DNA of 64,000 nt, from the NCBI GenBank assembly GCA_947846985.1, contig CANTUZ010000004.1, forward strand, positions 2,594,927 through 2,658,926. Direction: 5' to 3'. A program made the translations under genes and the position numbers. The number at the start of each line of letters is the position of its first letter. Within the stretch, counting starts at the first letter, position 1. Of the stretch, positions 59,201 through 64,000 are shown piece by piece. A model generated the notes under the pieces. The model was not told the origin of the DNA. It ran no database searches and saw only the letters and a list, made by a program, of their open reading frames with translations. This DNA comes from Fratercula arctica. Taxonomy: Eukaryota > Chordata > Aves > Charadriiformes > Alcidae.

Positions 59201-62200
59201 AATAGAGCTGTTGACAACCTCCAACAGGAATCCCTAGAAACTTTTTTTGTGTTTTAAACTATAGTTAGAAACACTGTTTCCTTTCGGAGTCTTCTGTTAT
59301 TCAGTCTTTTCCTTGTTGTTTCATGTGGAAGTAGTTGTAGGTGAGCTGTTACTGGGTTATTGTAGGAATGCTATTTGCTGCAAGCCTTGCTTTATGGCAT
59401 TTGGCTGTCTTGCTTGTGCTGCAAACCCAAACTCTGAAGTCACTTGAAAAAGTCACGGAGCTGTTGGCGTGGGGCCAGAGGAGGCCACGGAGATGCTCCA
59501 ACGGAGATGTTGGGGGGGGTTCAGCCTGGAGAAGAGAAGGCTCTGGGGAGACCTTCCAGCCCCCTCAAGGGGCTCCAGGAAAGCTGGGGAGGGACTCTGG
59601 TTCAGGGAGGGGAGCCATAGGACAAGGGGTGATGGTTTTAGACTAAAAGAGGGAAGACTCAGACTAGATGTAAGGAAAATATTTTTTACAGTGATGGTGG
59701 TGAGACACTGGCCCAGACTGCCCAGAGAGGCGATAGATGCCCCATCCCTGGAAATTTTCAAGGTCACGTTGGATGGGGCTCTGAGCCCTGCTCTAATTGA
59801 AGATGTCCCTGCTCATTGCAGGGGGGTTGGACTAGATGGGCTTTAAAGGTCCCTTCCAACCTAAACCATTCTACGGTTACATGATAAATCCTTGGTGCAT
59901 AAATCAAACATGTTAAGTATAGTGAATGCAAGCATTGCAGTGTTGCTTGAATTGGTGATGCCGCGGAAGTTCTGCATCTTGCTTGACTGATTTAGCTGCT
60001 TGTATATCAAGGGGTCAGCTTGTGTTCCTGTGTTTCCTCTAAGGAAAAACACATCTCTGTGTTTGAAGTCCAGCTGTGCTGGGAAGGTTTGTGTTCCTCC
60101 CTCTGTCTTCACCTTTGAGGGAGTTTTCACGCCACACAACCAGCGCAGCCGCTTCCTTTACTTAGCAAAGAAGAAAATACACATTGCTATTTTTTTTCTC
60201 AGCTGGAAGGTAGTGTAGGTGGAGATGAGGAGACATTCATGCCACGGTGAAAATAAATGTCTGAGAGAGGCATTGATCAAGTGTGTGTCTGCACCTTTCT
60301 GCAAGCCGGCTTGTGCCAAGAAGAGTTTTCAGCCCTGGGAGAAGGAGAGGGGAAGCGCGGGGCTGTGGGTTCAGGTGGGAGTTGGCCTAAATGGAAAGCG
60401 TGGCTTGAAAAATGACCCTTTGTGTCTGGTAGACGCTACAATAAGGAAGGACAAGTCCAGCTGAGCAATCTCCACTAAATTTTCATTTTGGCTGTGTTAA
60501 GACATGGATACTGTCTGCTGCAACAGCTGCTGGTAACGCAGGTAAGGATGAATTTCTGGACTGGCAGATTCCTTCGTAAGTTTCAGGAGACACATATGGG
60601 GCTTTCTTAACACTGTAAAGCACCAAGAAAGCCAAGCAGCTTTTCTTGAAAGGAAGTAACGTTTTTAATCTTCGAGTTTGAATGAAAATTATGAGCAGGA
60701 TAAAAAGCCCTAACGTAATCCATAATAAATGGTACATTACTTGTGCTTCTACCAAAATTTTGCTTCCCTTTTCCCTTTTGAAACTGCTTGAAAAAAAGAT
60801 TCAAGTTGATTGAAATGCTTAGTTGACTTGAACATCTTAAAAGAAGAGACTTTGGGTTTACCAGTCAGTCAAAAGAGCAACGTGCCTATTCCAGCCAAGA
60901 AAAACATAATAATTGTTGTAGCTCTTCAGATGGTTCAGCTTTTCATCCTTTCAATTCTGTTCTGCCATCAGTCATGGTAGAGGTCACAAAATAATAATAA
61001 ATAAATAGTTGACATGTTGACAAGTACCTATTGTATAAATACAACTTCTGTCAGCTCCATTATAAATGAGCTCATTTATTTAACGCACGCGTTAACTATA
61101 AGTTCTTGTAAACACTTGGAAGGTGTTGGAATGATAGGGGCGAACACCAGGAAGAGACGAGGAGATGAAATGGCGGAGGCATGGAGCTACGTCGTGCTGG
61201 AGCTAGTTGCTTGCTCAGCTTCAGAGATGCTTTTTTTACATAATTAAGTTTGGTTTAGTTGGCTCATTTCCGTGGCAAGTGTCGTCAGAGTGGAGAAACC
61301 GAGGGCTTGTTTCAAGCTCGGGGTCTGAAGAAAAAAAGCGCATGAAAATGTTGATGCTAAAAGTTTGAAGTTTGTGTCAATAAAAAAATCTGAGGTACCT
61401 GATGTGACTGACTGAATGTAACAGGTTCTGGTTCAATAAAAAGTATCCCTTTAAATCTTTTGATTAACTTGATAACACTTTGCAGTTACATATGTACGTT
61501 TTGTTGCGAGGAGTTTAAAGAAAGCCTGACTTGATGCTTTTTGAATCAGATTTCTATTTCCGTCTACAGCTTGTGCTGAGTCAGAAATTAAAGGGAAAAT
61601 ATAATAAATACAAAATGCCTTTTTTTTTTCCCCCAAAGTTTTACATCTCCCACTCTAGATAGCTTCTATTCTGAATAAATTTAGTGTCTATTTAAAATAA
61701 ATGTTAGCAGGTGCAGAGCGCTTCTGGTCAGGGAATGTTTCAATTTGCAATGGAAAGCGAGCTTCACTTTAATTTCTTTAGAAAGATAACAAGTTACTAT
61801 TGAAAAATGAGATCAGAATTGAAGATTTCAGTTAAAGTTTTGCTTGCTAACTTCTACAATGGTCAAAGTATTTTTGGGCTGGTGTTGTTTGTTGTTTTTT
61901 TTTAAATAATGTGATCTAAATGCCACTCCTTAGTCTTGGGGTACATCCTCAGCTCCACCAGGAACCAAAGCTATAAATTTCTGTTTATAACCTGCATATA
62001 GCACTTGGTAGCTATAAACTCTGGTTGGCAGCAGCGTGAATCTGCCTTCTGTATAACATGGACATGAGCCTTTTAAAGAACGCGACGATATTATCCACTT
62101 TGCAGTGGGGGTTCCTCTTGGAGCAGCCTGAGGTCCACGCTCTGGATGTGCTCCTCTGCTGTCTCCCACGCTGACACGAGCAGGAGGGAGGTAACAGGTT

Positions 62201-64000
62201 TTTTGTGTCGGAGGCTGGGAAGATCGAGGTCGCTTTTTCCTGCTGTCGCAGGGCGGTTGTATTCTTGTAGCTATGGGTTGACTCATATCCTATATGTGAT
62301 GATTTTTACTTATCGAACAGATGCAATTAGGTGCCGTGACTCTCCCAGGACTTCAGAGAGTGGTGATGGAAAGACTGGGCGCGTTGGGTGCAGCGGGGGC
62401 CTGGTTCTGCGGTGCTGTTGTGCAGTCTTCTAAGCCTGTTCAGAGCAAGCGCATAACACTGAATAATTGTTTTATGCGGCCTGTAGGGCTTACTAGCCAA
62501 CTTATCCTTGCTTTTTGTGGCTATGAATGGAAGCGCAAGGTGATGGAAAATAGATCTCTCCATTTAGATGAATGGTATGCAGTTAAGGTTTATTAATATA
62601 ATAATGAGGTGCTTCTTAGGTTGGAAATCCCTTCTGCTTGTGGGTTTCAGAAAGCTGAGATCAACAATAAAGAGAAAAGTGTTTTTTGAATAAAGCATGT
62701 GCTGCACGTGTGTTCCTTCTTTGTGTTCCTTGAAAATAACAGTATAATGTAGAGGAATGGGGGTAGGCTCTTTATTTCATGGTACTGGGTTAAAGAAAAT
62801 TAAATGTAAGATGAAGATTCTCCTGAGGATGGAGAGAATTCTTGTCTTTTAATCAGTAAAGTTTTTTTTTTTTTGTGGACTGAAGCACACGTTTTTAATG
62901 TATAATAGTTATTCTTTTTTATCTTAGTGGTTCTCATACAGAAGATGTTTAAATGTCATTTTTTTTGCTCTGAGAAAATGAACTCTCATTTCTGTAAGGA
63001 AACACAACACTGTTAGCATAGCTGAGGGTTGGTATGTTCTGGAATCATCACATTTATTTTGTTTTGTTGCAACTTGAAACTTGTTCTGAATACCAAATAA
63101 CACACAGTGAAAACTTGAGGACTTCCTCACATTAGTTGCCTGTCTCAGTAGAAGGGGTTTGACATAGTACGTATAATCAGTACAGTTTGCCTATCAGTGG
63201 TGTTTTAATTTGTTTTTTTTTTTTTTTACTTTTATCTCTGCGAAGAAGTCTTACGGAGCTCTAACATCCTTGCACGGTTATCAACTCTGTTAAAAACTTC
63301 TGTAATGAGGAAATACTGAGTCTCGGGTGTTAAAATCTCTTAAAAACCCAGAAGGATTTCCTTAAACTGTACTCCTACCCTACAGTAAGCAGCGGGGAAT
63401 TACGTTTTAGTTGGAAATCCATAGCCCCAATCCAGAGCGCTTTGACAACTCTCTAAGCTGATGCTTTTCATGGGTTTTCGCATTTCAGGAGTGCTGTGAA
63501 GGTATTCGCACATCAGAAATTAACTGTGGCTTTGCCTCTGGAAGGGTGAAAGCTGCTCCTTTTACTTGCTATGTTTGTGTTTCAGTGAAGAAAGCGGCAA
63601 CTGGGACAATTTGCAACTGAACGGCTGTTCGTAAAACAGAAGACAAATTCATACAACACAAACTTTGTTCAGGAGCTGCCTGTACATTGCTCTGTGATGG
63701 ATGCAGAAGGAGATGAATGCAGGGGCGGGGGCAGAGGGCAGCAGGGCTGGCTCTGGCTCTGGGGCCAGGCATTTTTCTCCTGCAGCTTGGGCCTGTTGTT
63801 GGTCCTGCTGAAGCAGCATCTTTCAGTTCCCCCGGTGCTCGGGCCTGGGCGGGAGTTCAGGTCCCCACTGCCCTGTGTCTGGGAGCAGCAAGTTGCGTCG
63901 ACTTTGTTTCTCCAGGTGCTGCTTTTTGAGAGCAGCCGTCTCCCTTTTCATGAAATACATAAGTAGTGGTGAAGCAGACTTTTTTTACATCAAGCACCGT
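56222..64000 (+). other. FRAS1: FRAS1 intron 2, running past the window edge (more than 7.7 kb)
   Basis: No further FRAS1 exon was found: the next expected peptide, the VWFC stretch after the ten residues of exon 2, does not appear. The only recognised element is the CR1 fragment at 59.46-59.89 kb. T tracts lie near 57,380 and 63,215. A GC-richer patch at about 63,690-63,930 has open frames of 70-90 codons with no recognised similarity. Confidence 0.78.
59461..59885 (+). mobile_element. CR1 LINE 3' fragment (avian type), sense to FRAS1
   Basis: This 5'-truncated CR1 retrotransposon comprises the end of its reverse-transcriptase ORF and the 3' UTR. Diagnostic words include ttcagcctggagaagagaag, cataggacaaggggtgatgg, gatgccccatccctggaa, ggttggactagatgggcttt and cccttccaacctaaaccatt. 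It ends in a degraded form of the usual attctatgat octamer-like tail (59,869-59,885). The encoded tail reads EGRLRLDVRKIFFTVMVVRH and LPREAIDAPSLEIF, the typical CR1 ORF2 C-terminus. Relative to the consensus I remember, 30-40 bp are missing just upstream of the ttcagcctgg word. CR1 is the dominant transposon of bird genomes, and this copy is inactive. Confidence 0.95.

Noticed and set aside
58864..59202. 112-codon plus-strand open frame just upstream of the CR1 fragment
   Set aside because: It was considered as a CR1 ORF part or a hidden exon. It does not match CR1 ORF2 or FRAS1, and no acceptor/donor pair keeps a sensible frame.
1..64000. CRISPR arrays, prokaryotic operons, phage or plasmid modules
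   Set aside because: Spliced vertebrate genes, CpG islands and a CR1 element fix the window as eukaryotic nuclear DNA. No regularly spaced repeat array with unique spacers was seen.

Overview
This is a vertebrate nuclear genome window, most likely from a bird. It holds spliced genes with GT-AG introns, CpG-island promoters and a CR1 LINE 3' fragment of avian type. Introns are short for vertebrates and recognisable transposons are few. A non-avian sauropsid cannot be excluded and I cannot name the species. The gene order, CNOT6L (minus) / MRPL1 (plus) / FRAS1 (plus), is the order I know from human 4q21, so this is a conserved syntenic block.

Layout. (1) 1 to about 23.7 kb: the 5' half of CNOT6L on the minus strand. 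Five coding exons between 228 and 2983 encode the N-terminus and leucine-rich repeats; the nuclease domain lies beyond the left edge. A first intron of about 20.5 kb leads to a probable untranslated exon 1 in a CpG island near 23.5 kb. That intron holds a small palindromic MITE-like element, a 48-bp tandem duplication, several simple repeats and no gene I recognise. (2) About 23.7 to 25.8 kb: a GC-rich gap between two divergent promoters, with minisatellites, a G-quadruplex-prone array and ETS and YY1 sites. (3) 25,821 to about 39.5 kb: MRPL1, complete in nine coding exons (337 aa), with a poly(A) signal at 39,475. (4) About 39.5 to 51.5 kb: intergenic, nothing recognised. (5) About 51.5 kb to the right edge: the start of FRAS1, with a CpG island, the signal-peptide exon (51,962-52,025), a 32-nt second exon (56,190-56,221) and more than 7.7 kb of the next intron, which carries a CR1 fragment at 59.46-59.89 kb.

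Function. The three genes do not form a pathway: CNOT6L is a cytoplasmic mRNA deadenylase subunit, MRPL1 a mitochondrial ribosomal protein and FRAS1 a basement-membrane protein. The one regulatory coupling the layout suggests is the head-to-head CNOT6L/MRPL1 arrangement, with start regions about 2.2 kb apart.

All splice sites were read by eye and checked for phase closure: every coding exon joins in frame and gives the expected family protein. I found no CRISPR, prokaryotic operon, rRNA or tRNA, and no evidence for a new biological system. The points most worth checking are an upstream ORF overlapping the CNOT6L start, the MITE-like hairpin, and a possible spliced noncoding transcript in the divergent gap.
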